Shown one piece after another: positions 17,338 to 27,281 of a stretch of DNA of 64,000 nucleotides. Under the pieces are notes generated by a model. That model saw only the letters and a program-made list of their open reading frames with translations. It was not told the origin of the DNA and ran no database searches. Source of the DNA: Jiangella alkaliphila (GTDB taxonomy: Bacteria; Actinomycetota; Actinomycetes; Jiangellales; Jiangellaceae); NCBI RefSeq assembly GCF_900105925.1, contig NZ_LT629791.1, positions 1,798,001 through 1,862,000 of the forward strand, written 5' to 3'. A program made the translations under genes and the position numbers. Positions within the stretch are counted from its first letter, which is position 1. The number at the start of each line of letters is the position of its first letter.

Positions 17338-17468
17338 GAGCCTAACCGGCGACCCCGGCTCCCCGTGAGTTGATCTCGACGAGAAGGGTCGAACCGGAAA
17401 ATCGGGTCTGCTACCGTACCGCGAGCATGTGCCCTGAGAATCATTGAATCTTCAGGAGATATGAAGTC

Positions 17469-19817
17469 ATGAATCGCAGAATGACGCGGCGGCTGCTGGC
17501 CGCGGTGGCGGTGACCGGGACGGGCGCACTCGCGTTCGCCGGTGCCGTGCCGGCAAACGCCACTGATGAATTGACCGAACTCGTCGATCTCCAGTCCGAC
17601 GAGGTGGTGGCCCGCTCCCTCGAGGTCGCGGCCGACCGTGCCGACCTGGCGGTCGACGTGGTCCGCGAGCTGGTGCAGTCGGGCCAGGCCATCGTGGGCG
17701 ACGGCGGAACCCTCTCGTACACCGACCGGTTCGACGCACCCGACGGCCACGCGAGCGACGCGGCGCCGGCCGCCGACGTCCCGGGTGACCCCGCGGGCGG
17801 CTCGAAGCCGGGCGCGCCGTTCACCGTCTATCTCGACTTCGACGGCGCGACGGTCCAGAACACCGAGTGGAACCGGTCGTATCAGACGGACGTGTTCGAG
17901 CTGTCCGCGAACGCGGCGGCCTCTGACGCGGACTACGTGTACCAGGTGTGGGCGCGAGTGGCGGAGGACTACGCGCCCTTCGACGTCAACGTCACCACCA
18001 CGGACCCGGGTCCCGATGCGCTGTACAAGACGTCTGACGACGACGGCGAGTACGGCATGACGGCCGTCGTCACCGACACCACCGACATCGAGCCGGCCGA
18101 CCAGGCCAGTGGCCGGGCGTGGCTGGGCGGGTTCGGCAACGAGTTCCTGTCGCCGGCCATGATCTTCGCCCCCATCGCGCGCGACAGCAACGCGCCCGAC
18201 GTCGGCAACATCGTCTCGCACGAGATCGGCCACACGCTGAACCTCGCGCACGACGGCATCGGCGAGGACGAGTACTACGGCGACACGCTGGCCGAGCCCA
18301 CCTCGCTGTGGGGCCCGATCATGGGCGCGCCGTGGTCCGCGCCGCTGTCGCAGTGGTCGCCCGGCGACTACGCCGGCGCCACGAACTCCGGCCAGGACGA
18401 CCTCGCCGAGATCACCGCCGACTCCACGCTCCAGACGTTCGCGGTGTTCGACGGCGACACGCTGTGGGTCGACGTCTTCTGCACCGACGCCAGCGACCCG
18501 AACAACCCCCAGCCGGGCGACCAGGCGTTCAAGCCGGCCGGCCCCGAGGGCGACCCGTGCGCCGAGGTCGGCGACGAGCTGACGCTGGAGTTCTACTACA
18601 GCGGCCGCTCCGCCTACGCCGCCGACGACCACGGCGACGTGCTCGACGAGGGCACCGCGCTCGACAACGGCTCCGGCGAGTTCACGGCGGCCGGCATCAT
18701 CGGCCAGTCCGGTGAGCGCGACGTGTTCACGCTCGTCACCGGCGGCGGCCCGATCACCGTCGCCGCCGAGGGTGCGACCGTCGGCAGCAACCTCGACCTG
18801 CGGGTGGAGCTGATCGACGCGGCCGGTGAGCTGGTCGCCGAGGCCAGCCCCGAGACGGCGACCGACATCGCCAGCTCGCCGACCGACCGTCAGGCCACCG
18901 GCCTCGACGCGCAGCTCGAGGCCGAGGTCGAGACCGGTATGTACTACGTGCGGGTCAGCGGCGTCGGCCAGGGCGACCCGGCCGCGAACACGCCGAGCAA
19001 CGGCTCGGGCTACACCGAGTACGGCAGCCTGGGGAACTACACCGTGACCGGCACGGCGGCCGCGTTCGAGGCCGACCCGATCACGATCATCTCGCCCGAG
19101 GACGGCGACGAGGTGCAGCCGTCGCCGGTGGAGATCACCGGCTCGGCCGAGCCCGGCTCGACGGTGACGCTCACGCTCGGCGACGAGGTCGTCGGCGAGG
19201 GCAGCACCGACGACGAGGGCACGTGGAGCATCGTCCTCACCGCCGACCTGCCGTACGGCGAGTCGACGATCACGGCGCAGCAGACGGTCGGCACCATCCA
19301 GGTGCCGGAGACTGCGTCTGTCACCGTCGTGGTCCCGGTCGACCCGCCGACCATCGTGCGGCCGGTCGACGGCGACACCGCCACCACGGCGACGCCGACG
19401 TTCTCGGGTGACGGCCTGCCCGGCGCGTCCGTCGAGCTGAGCATCACCTGCGGCGAGGAGACCTGGTCCGGCACGGCCGAGGTCGACGGCGAGGGCGCGT
19501 GGACGTTCACGCCCGAGCAGAACCTGCCCAACGGCGAGTGCACGGTCACCGCGGTGCAGTCGATCAACGGCGTCACCTCGGCGCAGACCGACCCGGTGTC
19601 GTTCACCGTCGACGTCGCCGGTGGCGACGAGGGCGGCTCTGACGACGGCGGCGACGGCGGCACCGACGACGGTGGCGAGGGCGGCGCCGAGGACGGCGAC
19701 GACGACCTGCCGGACACCGGTGCGTCGACGAACCTGTACGTCCTGACCGCCGGCCTGCTCCTGCTCGGCCTGGGCGGCGCGCTGTACGCGCGCACCCGGC
19801 ACAGCGTGACCGGCTGA
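17469..19817 (+). CDS. Secreted zinc metalloprotease with LPDTG cell-wall sorting signal
   Basis: A 782-residue exported protein. It has a signal peptide (about residues 1-34, ending VPANAT) and a propeptide (about 35-120). The zincin catalytic domain contains NIVSHEIGHTLNLAHDG, an HExxHxxxxxH site. A beta-rich PPC-like domain (about 410-530) and two Ig-like repeats (ITIISPEDGD and PTIVRPVDGD units) follow. A Gly/Asp/Glu-rich wall spacer, LPDTG, a hydrophobic helix and a basic tail end the protein. It should be cleaved at LPDTG by the divergent sortase. Class E sortases often prefer LAxTG, so the Pro is worth noting. The AGGAG site lies about 10 bases before the ATG. Confidence 0.85.
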   Translation: MNRRMTRRLLAAVAVTGTGALAFAGAVPANATDELTELVDLQSDEVVARSLEVAADRADLAVDVVRELVQSGQAIVGDGGTLSYTDRFDAPDGHASDAAPAADVPGDPAGGSKPGAPFTVYLDFDGATVQNTEWNRSYQTDVFELSANAAASDADYVYQVWARVAEDYAPFDVNVTTTDPGPDALYKTSDDDGEYGMTAVVTDTTDIEPADQASGRAWLGGFGNEFLSPAMIFAPIARDSNAPDVGNIVSHEIGHTLNLAHDGIGEDEYYGDTLAEPTSLWGPIMGAPWSAPLSQWSPGDYAGATNSGQDDLAEITADSTLQTFAVFDGDTLWVDVFCTDASDPNNPQPGDQAFKPAGPEGDPCAEVGDELTLEFYYSGRSAYAADDHGDVLDEGTALDNGSGEFTAAGIIGQSGERDVFTLVTGGGPITVAAEGATVGSNLDLRVELIDAAGELVAEASPETATDIASSPTDRQATGLDAQLEAEVETGMYYVRVSGVGQGDPAANTPSNGSGYTEYGSLGNYTVTGTAAAFEADPITIISPEDGDEVQPSPVEITGSAEPGSTVTLTLGDEVVGEGSTDDEGTWSIVLTADLPYGESTITAQQTVGTIQVPETASVTVVVPVDPPTIVRPVDGDTATTATPTFSGDGLPGASVELSITCGEETWSGTAEVDGEGAWTFTPEQNLPNGECTVTAVQSINGVTSAQTDPVSFTVDVAGGDEGGSDDGGDGGTDDGGEGGAEDGDDDLPDTGASTNLYVLTAGLLLLGLGGALYARTRHSVTG

Positions 19818-19833
19818 CGTTCGACCCCTGCGA

Positions 19834-19866
19834 CGGGGCCCGGGACCACGTGTCCCGGGCCCCGTC
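19834..19866. terminator. Strong stem-loop terminator after the metalloprotease gene
   Basis: A perfect 14-base-pair stem (ACGGGGCCCGGGAC paired with its complement) closes a 5-base CACGT loop, 17 bases after the stop codon. There is no T-run, which is usual for terminators in GC-rich actinomycetes. Confidence 0.85.
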
Positions 19867-19932
19867 CGCGTTCCCGGGCCGACGCAACCGCGGCCGCGTC
19901 CCGTGCGTCAGATTCAGGAAGGAGGAATCGAC

Positions 19933-20352
19933 GTGCCTGACACCACCTCGCAGCAACGCCGGACCGTGCTGGCCGCCGCGGCCGCTGTCGTGGTGGTGGC
20001 GCTCGCCGTGGTGCTCGCGGTCTGGCTGACCCGTGGCTCCGGCGACGACGACCCCGCCGGCGACTCCGTCGCGGTGCCGTCCGACGCGCCGTCGGCCTCC
20101 GCCCCGTCCGACGCGGGCACCGACGCCGGCACCGTCGCGCCGGGCGGCCAGGGCGATGTGCTGCCGCGCGCGATGAGCGGCCAGGAGGCCATCGACGCGC
20201 TGGCCGAGCACCTCGACCACGTCGCCGAGCTCAACGACATGACCCCCGACCAACTGCGCGACCTGCTGCTGCGCGACGCCAGCGTCGAGGTCACGCCGAG
20301 CGGCCGCCTGATGTACGACGACCAGATGACACCACCCGCCACGTCGGAGTGA
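19933..20352 (+). CDS. Membrane-anchored hypothetical protein with propeptide-like tail
   Basis: A 139-residue protein starting at a GTG with AGGAGG about 6 bases upstream. It has a short N-terminus, one strongly hydrophobic helix (about residues 13-32), a Ser/Pro/Asp/Ala-rich extracellular linker and a C-terminal ~45-residue helical segment. That segment includes MTPDQLRDLLLRDASVEV then SGRLMYDDQM. It resembles the propeptide of the neighbouring protease (RELVQSGQAIV then GTLSYTDRF). No catalytic motif is present. It could be a stand-alone inhibitor or a regulator of secreted proteases, but this is inference. The flavin oxidoreductase gene begins 22 bases downstream. Confidence 0.6.
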   Translation: MPDTTSQQRRTVLAAAAAVVVVALAVVLAVWLTRGSGDDDPAGDSVAVPSDAPSASAPSDAGTDAGTVAPGGQGDVLPRAMSGQEAIDALAEHLDHVAELNDMTPDQLRDLLLRDASVEVTPSGRLMYDDQMTPPATSE

Positions 20353-20374
20353 CCGCCGACGTAAGATCGGAGAT

Positions 20375-21838
20375 GTGCAGGCGTCGGAGCAGTGTGACGC
20401 CGTCGTCGTCGGGTCCGGCCCGAATGGGCTGGCGGCGGCGGTGGTGCTCGCCCGGGCCGGTCTGCAGGTCCGCGTCTACGAGGCGCAGCGCACGGTCGGC
20501 GGCGGTGCCCGCACCCTCGACCTCGGCCTGGCGCCCGGCATCGTCCACGACATCTGCTCGGCGGTGCACCCCATGGCGGCCGCGTCGCCGTTCTTCCGCG
20601 CCTTCGACCTCGCCGCGCGCGGCGTCCGGCTGAACTACCCCGACGTCTCCTACGCGCAGCCGCTCGACGGCGGCCAGGCCGGCATCGCCTACCGCGACCT
20701 CGACCGCACCGTCGAGGGCCTGGGCCGCGACGGCCGGGCCTGGCGGCGGCTCATGCGCCCACTCGTGCGGCACTCGCCGGCGGTCACCGAACTGGCGCTC
20801 TTCGACCGTCGCAGCCTGCCGCCCGACCTGCTGACGTCGGCGCAGTTCGCGCTGTCGATGCTCGAGCAGGGCACCGGCCTGGGCAAGCTGCGCTGGAAGG
20901 ACGAGGTCGCGCCGGCCCTGCTGATGGGCGTCGCCGCGCACGCCATCACGCCCATCCCCACGCTCACCGCGGCCGGCACGGCGCTGTCGCTGGGTGCGCT
21001 GGCGCACTCGCCGGGCTGGCCGCTGCCGGTCGGCGGCAGCCAGGCCATCGTCGACGCCATGGTGGCCGACCTCGAGGCGCACGGCGGCACCGTCCACCGC
21101 GGGTTCGAGGTGACGTCCATGGCGCAGCTGCCGGAGGCGCGCGCCTACCTGTTCGACACCAACCCGTGGACGCTCGCCGCCATCCTGGGCCAGGAGCTGC
21201 CGGCCCGCTACCGCCGCGCCATCGAGCGCTTCAAGCCCGGCAACGCCGCCGCCAAGGTCGACTTCGTGCTCTCCGGCCCGGTGCCGTGGACGCATCCCGA
21301 GGTCCGCCGGGCCGGCACCATCCACGTCGGCGGCACCCTGGCGGAGATGTCGCTGGCCGAGGCCGAGGTCAAGGCCGGCCGGCACGCCGAGCGGCCGATG
21401 ATCCTGGCCTCCGACCCCGCGCTGTTCGACCCCGCCCGCGAGGTGGGCGGGCTGCGGCCGTTCTGGACGTACGCCCACGTGCCCGCCGGCTCCACCGTCG
21501 ACGTCGGCGCGGTCGTCCAAGCACAGATCGAGCGGTTCGCGCCCGGCTTCGGCGACCTCGTCGTCGAGCGGCACACCATCCCGGCGGCGAAGATGGCCGA
21601 CCACAACGCCAACTACCGCGACGGCGACATCGCCGGCGGCGCCATGACCATGTGGCAGATCTTCGCCCGGCCCACGCTGTCCTGGAACCCCTACGCCACC
21701 CCGGTACCGGGCGTCTATCTCTGCTCCGGATCGACGCCGCCCGGCCCCGCGGTGCACGGCATGAGCGGCCTGAACGCCGCCAAGCGGGCGCTCAGGACGC
21801 GGTTCGGGATCCGCCGGGTACCGTCACTCGCTCCCTGA
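20375..21838 (+). CDS. FAD-dependent oxidoreductase, phytoene-desaturase-like
   Basis: A 487-residue flavoprotein of the CrtI/amine-oxidase superfamily (COG1233). The N-terminus has the dinucleotide-binding motif VVVGSGPNGLAAAVVLARAG followed by an acidic VYEAQ. The C-terminus has the matching FAD segment VYLCSGSTPPGPAVHGMSG. Substrate is unknown; no carotenoid genes accompany it, so a true phytoene desaturase is unlikely. The start is a GTG shortly after a CGGAG; the next in-frame choices would remove part of the FAD motif. It follows the membrane-anchored hypothetical gene by 22 bases and may be co-transcribed. Confidence 0.8.
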   Translation: MQASEQCDAVVVGSGPNGLAAAVVLARAGLQVRVYEAQRTVGGGARTLDLGLAPGIVHDICSAVHPMAAASPFFRAFDLAARGVRLNYPDVSYAQPLDGGQAGIAYRDLDRTVEGLGRDGRAWRRLMRPLVRHSPAVTELALFDRRSLPPDLLTSAQFALSMLEQGTGLGKLRWKDEVAPALLMGVAAHAITPIPTLTAAGTALSLGALAHSPGWPLPVGGSQAIVDAMVADLEAHGGTVHRGFEVTSMAQLPEARAYLFDTNPWTLAAILGQELPARYRRAIERFKPGNAAAKVDFVLSGPVPWTHPEVRRAGTIHVGGTLAEMSLAEAEVKAGRHAERPMILASDPALFDPAREVGGLRPFWTYAHVPAGSTVDVGAVVQAQIERFAPGFGDLVVERHTIPAAKMADHNANYRDGDIAGGAMTMWQIFARPTLSWNPYATPVPGVYLCSGSTPPGPAVHGMSGLNAAKRALRTRFGIRRVPSLAP

Positions 21839-21852
21839 GTGCCCAGTCGGCC

Positions 21853-21992
21853 GTCCCCCTGCTGCCCATTTTCTTAGCCGTGGACGCGCGCCTCAAGTCC
21901 GACGCCGCTGCTGGTTGCGGTGGTCTGTGGTGGGGGCTCTGGACTTGACCCGCGCGTCCCCGGTCCAAGAACTCGGCAGTTATCAGGGGGAC
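21853..21992. repeat. Long imperfect hairpin repeat, copies A and B
   Basis: Arm A (21853-21900) starts GTCCCCCTGCTGCCCATT and ends GCGCCTCAAGTCC. Arm B (21941-21992) is a diverged inverted copy, reading on the minus strand GTCCCCCTGATAACTGCC to GGGTCAAGTCC. The arms are about 50 bases with a loop near 40 bases. Two further copies flank the insertion sequences downstream. Confidence 0.7.
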
Positions 21993-22140
21993 GGGGGAAG
22001 TGTGGCGACGGTCCTCACTCGCGTGGGGAGTACCTCACTCGCGTGAGGACCGGATGGCGGCTGGATCGGTGCCGGGTGCGGTCCTGCGGCGGGTGAGGTG
22101 TGTCGGTGGCGGGTGAGGTCTCGCCGTCGTCGATGGGGGC

Positions 22141-22208
22141 GGTCGTCCTCGATGTCGGGAGCCGTGGTCTGCGGGGCTCGAGGACGACTTTCGCCATCGA
22201 GGACGACC
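22141..22208. repeat. 14-base perfect inverted repeat with a third internal copy
   Basis: GGTCGTCCTCGATG at 22141-22154 is matched by its exact complement at 22195-22208. A further CTCGAGGACGAC lies between them at 22178-22189. Immediately upstream, near 22015-22045, CCTCACTCGCGTG appears twice. Apart from the hairpin repeats, the rest of 21839-22360 has no recognisable gene. Confidence 0.6.
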
Positions 22209-22282
22209 GTCCGGGTCGGGGCCGGCTAGGAGAATTCCGGCGAACGGCGCAAATGGTCCCGGGGTGTGCCCGGTTCTTCCCC

Positions 22283-22311
22283 GTCCCCCTGATAGCTGCC
22301 CGTTCTTAGCC
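22283..22311. repeat. Hairpin repeat copy C (truncated left arm)
   Basis: The stretch begins GTCCCCCTGATAGCTGCCC and ends TTCTTAGCC, matching the first 29 bases of arms A, B and D, then stops abruptly before the IS1380-like sequence. Paired with copy D beyond the IS256 element, it looks like one hairpin split by insertion. Confidence 0.6.
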
Positions 22312-22360
22312 TCGATCCACCGACAGGTGGAGTGTCGTGGTAGGGCGTGGGAGCGTGAGA

Positions 22361-22471
22361 ATGCCCTTCTGAGCTGGGAGGATACGACTTGTCTAAGGCA
22401 CGTATCGCCAGCTCAAGAAGGGCATCTCGTAGATGCAACTCTCTCACACCCGACCGGTCGTCTCGGCGGTG
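22361..22471 (+). pseudogene. 5' remnant of an IS1380-like element, interrupted by IS256-family insertion
   Basis: An inverted repeat (ATGCCCTTCTGAGCTGG at 22361-22377 against its near complement at 22408-22425, with GATACG/CGTATC inside) precedes an ATG at 22433 encoding MQLSHTRPVVSAV. As I recall the family, this is how actinobacterial IS1380 transposases begin. The reading frame is then broken at the left end of the IS256-family element, and the rest of the transposase is not found on the other side. The family call rests on 13 residues and the leader hairpin, so it is tentative. Confidence 0.55.
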
Positions 22472-23891
22472 GGCGTGTTGAATCTTTCGTGTAAGGCCGG
22501 GTGGGCCAGGATTGGTCCGGGCGTGTTTGCGTCGTGGCCGCGAGAGGATTCTTTGTGTCGGAGCAGGAGAAGGTTGTCGATTCCTCGGATGAGGCAGCTC
22601 GTCGGTTGGCGGCGGTGTTGTCGGATGAGGCGATTGATAATCTGTTGGCGGATGCCGAGTCGTCCGGGACACCGGTTGATGGTGTTCATGGGTTGTTGAA
22701 TCGGTTGACGTCGAGAGTTCTGGAGCGGGCGTTGGAGACCGAGATGACCGATCATCTCGGTTATGAGCCCGGTGATCCGGCTGGGCGCGGATCGGGGAAC
22801 TCCCGGAATGGGCGTTCGGCCAAGACGGTCGCGACGACGGCCGGCCCGGTGAACGTGACCGTGCCACGAGACCGGAATTCGACATTCGCCCCGCAGATCG
22901 TGCCGAAACACTCCCGGCGTGTCGGCGCGATCGAGGACATCATTCTGTCGTTGTATGCGCGCGGGCTATCGACCCGGGAGATCGAGGCGCACCTGAAGGA
23001 GATCTACGACATCAACACGTCGCCGGCGCTGATCTCCAAGATCACCGACGTGGTCGTGGACGAGATCACACTGTGGCAGAACCGGCCGGTCGACGAGGTC
23101 TACCCGATCGTCTACGTCGACGCCATCCGGATCCGGGTCCGCGACCGCGGCTCGGTCACGCTGAAGTCCGCACACCTGGTCGTGGGCGTCGACGTCGACG
23201 GGTTGAAGGACGTGCTGGGGATCTGGATCGCCGCGGAGGAGGGCGCGAAGTTCTGGGCGCACGTGCTCACGCAGCTGCGCAACCGGGGCCTGCGCGACGT
23301 CCTCATCCTGTGCTGCGACGGGCTGACCGGGCTGCCTGACGCCGCGCGCAGCGTGTTCGACAAGGTCACCGTGCAAACCTGTGTGGTGCACGTGATCCGC
23401 AATACGATGCGGTTCATCTCCTACGGCGACCGGAAAAAGGTCGCCACGGCGATGCGTCACATCTACACCGCTCCCGGCGTCGCGGCGGCCGAGATCGCGT
23501 TGAAAGAATTCGAGCAGAATTTCGGGCAGCAGTATCCCGGCGCGATCGAGGTGTGGAAGAATGCGTGGAACGAGTTCATCCCGTTCCTGGATTACCCGGC
23601 CGAGCTACGCCGAATCGTCTACACGACGAACCTGATCGAATCAATCAACTACCAGCTGCGGAAGATCACCAAGACTCGCGGCCACTTCCCCGACGATGAC
23701 GCCGCCATGAAGCTGCTCTTTCTCGGGATCCGTAACATCAGCCGGAAACGAGGAGGAGCATCAGGCACCGGAACCCATGGATGGAAGAAAGCACTCAACT
23801 TCCTGGTCGTGGAATTCCCCGGAAGACTCACCTAGAAAAGTCACATCAAGGTAAAGGTTTGCCCTGTCTTACACGAAAAACTTGACAGGCC
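22472..23891 (+). mobile_element. IS256-family insertion sequence, about 1.42 kb
   Basis: Terminal inverted repeats of 24 bases (22472-22495 and 23868-23891, 19 matches, sharing TTTCGTGTAAG/CTTACACGAAA) enclose a single intact transposase gene. Flanking bases do not form an 8-9 base target duplication, which suggests a deletion or recombination after insertion. The length fits the family. Confidence 0.85.
22555..23835 (+). CDS. IS256-family transposase
   Basis: A 426-residue DDE transposase of the mutator-like IS256 family that cuts and joins the ends of its own element. Family marks are the HLGYEPGDPAGRGSGNSRNG segment, RRVGAIEDIILSLYARGLST, the first catalytic Asp in YPIVYVDAIRIRVR, the second in LCCDGLTG, the CVVHVIRN C/D-(2)-H motif and a downstream Glu near NEFIPF. 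The start is a GTG with AGAGGA upstream. The ORF is complete, so the element may still be active. Codon use is less GC-biased at the 5' end than in neighbouring genes, consistent with recent arrival. Confidence 0.92.
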   Translation: MSEQEKVVDSSDEAARRLAAVLSDEAIDNLLADAESSGTPVDGVHGLLNRLTSRVLERALETEMTDHLGYEPGDPAGRGSGNSRNGRSAKTVATTAGPVNVTVPRDRNSTFAPQIVPKHSRRVGAIEDIILSLYARGLSTREIEAHLKEIYDINTSPALISKITDVVVDEITLWQNRPVDEVYPIVYVDAIRIRVRDRGSVTLKSAHLVVGVDVDGLKDVLGIWIAAEEGAKFWAHVLTQLRNRGLRDVLILCCDGLTGLPDAARSVFDKVTVQTCVVHVIRNTMRFISYGDRKKVATAMRHIYTAPGVAAAEIALKEFEQNFGQQYPGAIEVWKNAWNEFIPFLDYPAELRRIVYTTNLIESINYQLRKITKTRGHFPDDDAAMKLLFLGIRNISRKRGGASGTGTHGWKKALNFLVVEFPGRLT

Positions 23892-23902
23892 CCATCAGTC
23901 CG

Positions 23903-23947
23903 CTTGAGGCGCGGGTGCGCGGCTAAGAGAATGGGCAGCAGGGGGAC
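23903..23947. repeat. Hairpin repeat copy D
   Basis: On the minus strand it reads GTCCCCCTGCTGCCCATT then CTTAGCCGCGCACCCGCGCC and CTCAAG, closely matching arm A. It lies 11 bases beyond the right end of the IS256-family element in inverted orientation relative to copies A and C. Confidence 0.7.
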
Positions 23948-24008
23948 GCCCAGCTAGGCAACCCCCGACCAACGCGACTTGCCATACGGAAGACGGCCGG
24001 CCGGTGGC

Positions 24009-24896
24009 TCAGGCGGCGTTCGTCGGCATCGGGGGACGCTGGCGCACGCGGGCGAGCAGCCGCTGCGTCACCGGCACCAGCCGCTCCAGCGGCAGGAACG
24101 CCAGCCAGCAGATGACCGTCGGCAGGAAGTGGATGCCCAGCGCCAGGTAGGTCATCAGGTGGAATCCGCAGAAGGTGACCACCGCCAGGTACAGCGCCTT
24201 GCCCTTGAGCCACAGCACCACGGGCGACAGGAACTCGATGGTGATCAGGCCCCACTGGGCGATGATCAGCAGCCACGGGTAGTCGGTGGTCCACCTGACG
24301 AGGTCCGAGCCGCGCCGGATGATCGCCCAGATGAACACCGCGCCGTTGGCCCACGTGGCCGGCGAGCCGCTGCGCACCCACTTCACGATGGCCGAGGCGA
24401 AGTACGTCGCGATGACCGACACCTGGATGCAGCGGAACGCCCAGCCGGCCGACTCGCTGGAGTCGGGCTCGGTGAACCGGGCCCGGCCGATGGTCGGCAG
24501 CACGACGACCGCCACGATCAGCGCCAGGTGGTCGTGCGACACGTAGCCGTAGCCCTGGCTGAACACCATCCACTGGAGGTACGCGACGGCCACCACGCCG
24601 CCGGCCAGCCGCGGCAGCACTCCCGTCGCGGCCACCAGGCAGCCCACGACGATGACGATCTGCAGGGTGTACGCCAGCGGCAGCGACGGGTCGGGCAGCG
24701 GCAGCACCCGGCCGACCCAGGTCGGGTTGTACAGCTCCGGCGCGTGCGCCATCGGGATGACGTCGTTGGTGAGCCGGAAGATGTCGTAGAGCACGAACAG
24801 GTAGATCGCGACCCGCAGCACGGCCACCCGGGCCAGCGGGACCGGCCGGGTCCACCAGCCGACGACGGCGCGCCCGGCGCCCAGCGCGCGGCTCAT
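24009..24896 (-). CDS. HTTM-domain membrane protein
   Basis: A 295-residue integral membrane protein with several hydrophobic helices. It has HTTM-domain features (the fold shared with vitamin K-dependent gamma-carboxylase): an N-terminal PLARVAVLRVAIYLF helix, LYNPTWVGRVLPLP, SQGYGYVSHDHLALIV, and FRCIQVSVIATYFASAIVKW. The catalytic function of bacterial HTTM proteins is mostly unknown. The ATG overlaps the stop of the upstream membrane-anchored gene by four bases (ATGA), so the two are probably partners. Confidence 0.8.
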   Translation of the reverse strand: MSRALGAGRAVVGWWTRPVPLARVAVLRVAIYLFVLYDIFRLTNDVIPMAHAPELYNPTWVGRVLPLPDPSLPLAYTLQIVIVVGCLVAATGVLPRLAGGVVAVAYLQWMVFSQGYGYVSHDHLALIVAVVVLPTIGRARFTEPDSSESAGWAFRCIQVSVIATYFASAIVKWVRSGSPATWANGAVFIWAIIRRGSDLVRWTTDYPWLLIIAQWGLITIEFLSPVVLWLKGKALYLAVVTFCGFHLMTYLALGIHFLPTVICWLAFLPLERLVPVTQRLLARVRQRPPMPTNAA

Positions 24897-25357
24897 GGCC
24901 GCACCTCCCACGAGGTCAGCTGCTCGACGTCGGGCTCGCCCTGCTGGATGCCGTCCTCGAGCTGGTAGATGCTGCGCATCACATAGAGCGTGACGTACTG
25001 GTCGGCGTCGGGGTGCAGGTCGGACCAGGAGTCGGCGATCGCCTGCAGCAGCGACGGGTCCGCGACGATGCGGTCCAGCTGCGACTCGATGTCGGCCCGT
25101 CCGACCCCGACGCCCTGTGGGTTGAGCGGGACCCTGACCCGCTCGCCGGTCTCGGTGTCGGCCATCACGTAGACGGAGCGGACGGTGCCGTCGAGGTCGC
25201 GCGGCGTCGCGTACTGCGACAGAGATCCGAGCGGGAAGTAGTCGTTGGTGTCCTGGAGCTGGCCCATGGTCAGGATCACCAGGGCCCCGCCGGTGACGCC
25301 GAGCCGCCAGACCAGGCCCCGCCGGGAGATGCGCCGGACGGCCGGTTCGGAACTCAC
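24893..25357 (-). CDS. Membrane-anchored hypothetical protein paired with HTTM protein
   Basis: A 154-residue protein with a basic N-terminus, one membrane helix (about residues 17-34) and an extracytoplasmic domain starting [16 protein letters not shown]. Short proteins of this type regularly precede HTTM-domain genes in actinobacteria. No enzyme motif is visible. Its coupled overlap with the HTTM gene suggests a two-protein membrane complex. The start is an ATG facing the groEL control region. Confidence 0.7.
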   Translation of the reverse strand: MSSEPAVRRISRRGLVWRLGVTGGALVILTMGQLQDTNDYFPLGSLSQYATPRDLDGTVRSVYVMADTETGERVRVPLNPQGVGVGRADIESQLDRIVADPSLLQAIADSWSDLHPDADQYVTLYVMRSIYQLEDGIQQGEPDVEQLTSWEVRP

Positions 25358-25388
25358 AGCCCGCGAGTATACGGGGTATAGCGCGGCG

Positions 25389-25415
25389 CTTGCACTCTCC
25401 TGGGTAGAGTGCTAA
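25389..25415. promoter_or_regulatory. CIRCE operator 1 (HrcA binding site)
   Basis: CTTGCACTC, nine bases, then GAGTGCTAA: the CIRCE inverted repeat with one or two mismatches in the left arm. HrcA represses groE genes through this site at normal temperature. Confidence 0.9.
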
Positions 25416-25423
25416 ACACGTTG

Positions 25424-27193
<1,770 letters not shown>

Positions 27194-27229
27194 GTCCGGC
27201 CGTTCCCTGGCACGACCAGCATCACCGTA

Positions 27230-27263
27230 CGAGGGCGGTACCCCAGCAGGGGTGCCGCCCTCG
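27230..27263. terminator. Stem-loop terminator after groEL
   Basis: A 15-base-pair stem (CGAGGGCGGTACCCC against GGGGTGCCGCCCTCG, one G-T pair) closes an AGCA loop, 37 bases after the groEL stop and just before the next gene. Confidence 0.85.
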
Positions 27264-27281
27264 TCGCATCGAAGGGCTGTG

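Noticed and set aside
16626-19802. 1058-codon minus-strand frame opposite the metalloprotease
   Set aside because: Low-complexity Arg/Val/Gly translation antisense to a protein with signal peptide, zinc site and LPDTG signal.
20291-21757. 488-codon minus-strand frame opposite the flavin oxidoreductase
   Set aside because: No recognisable domain; the plus-strand protein has both FAD-binding motifs.
22312-23902. Prophage or integrative element
   Set aside because: No integrase, tRNA attachment site, portal, terminase or conjugation gene; only insertion sequences and hairpin repeats.
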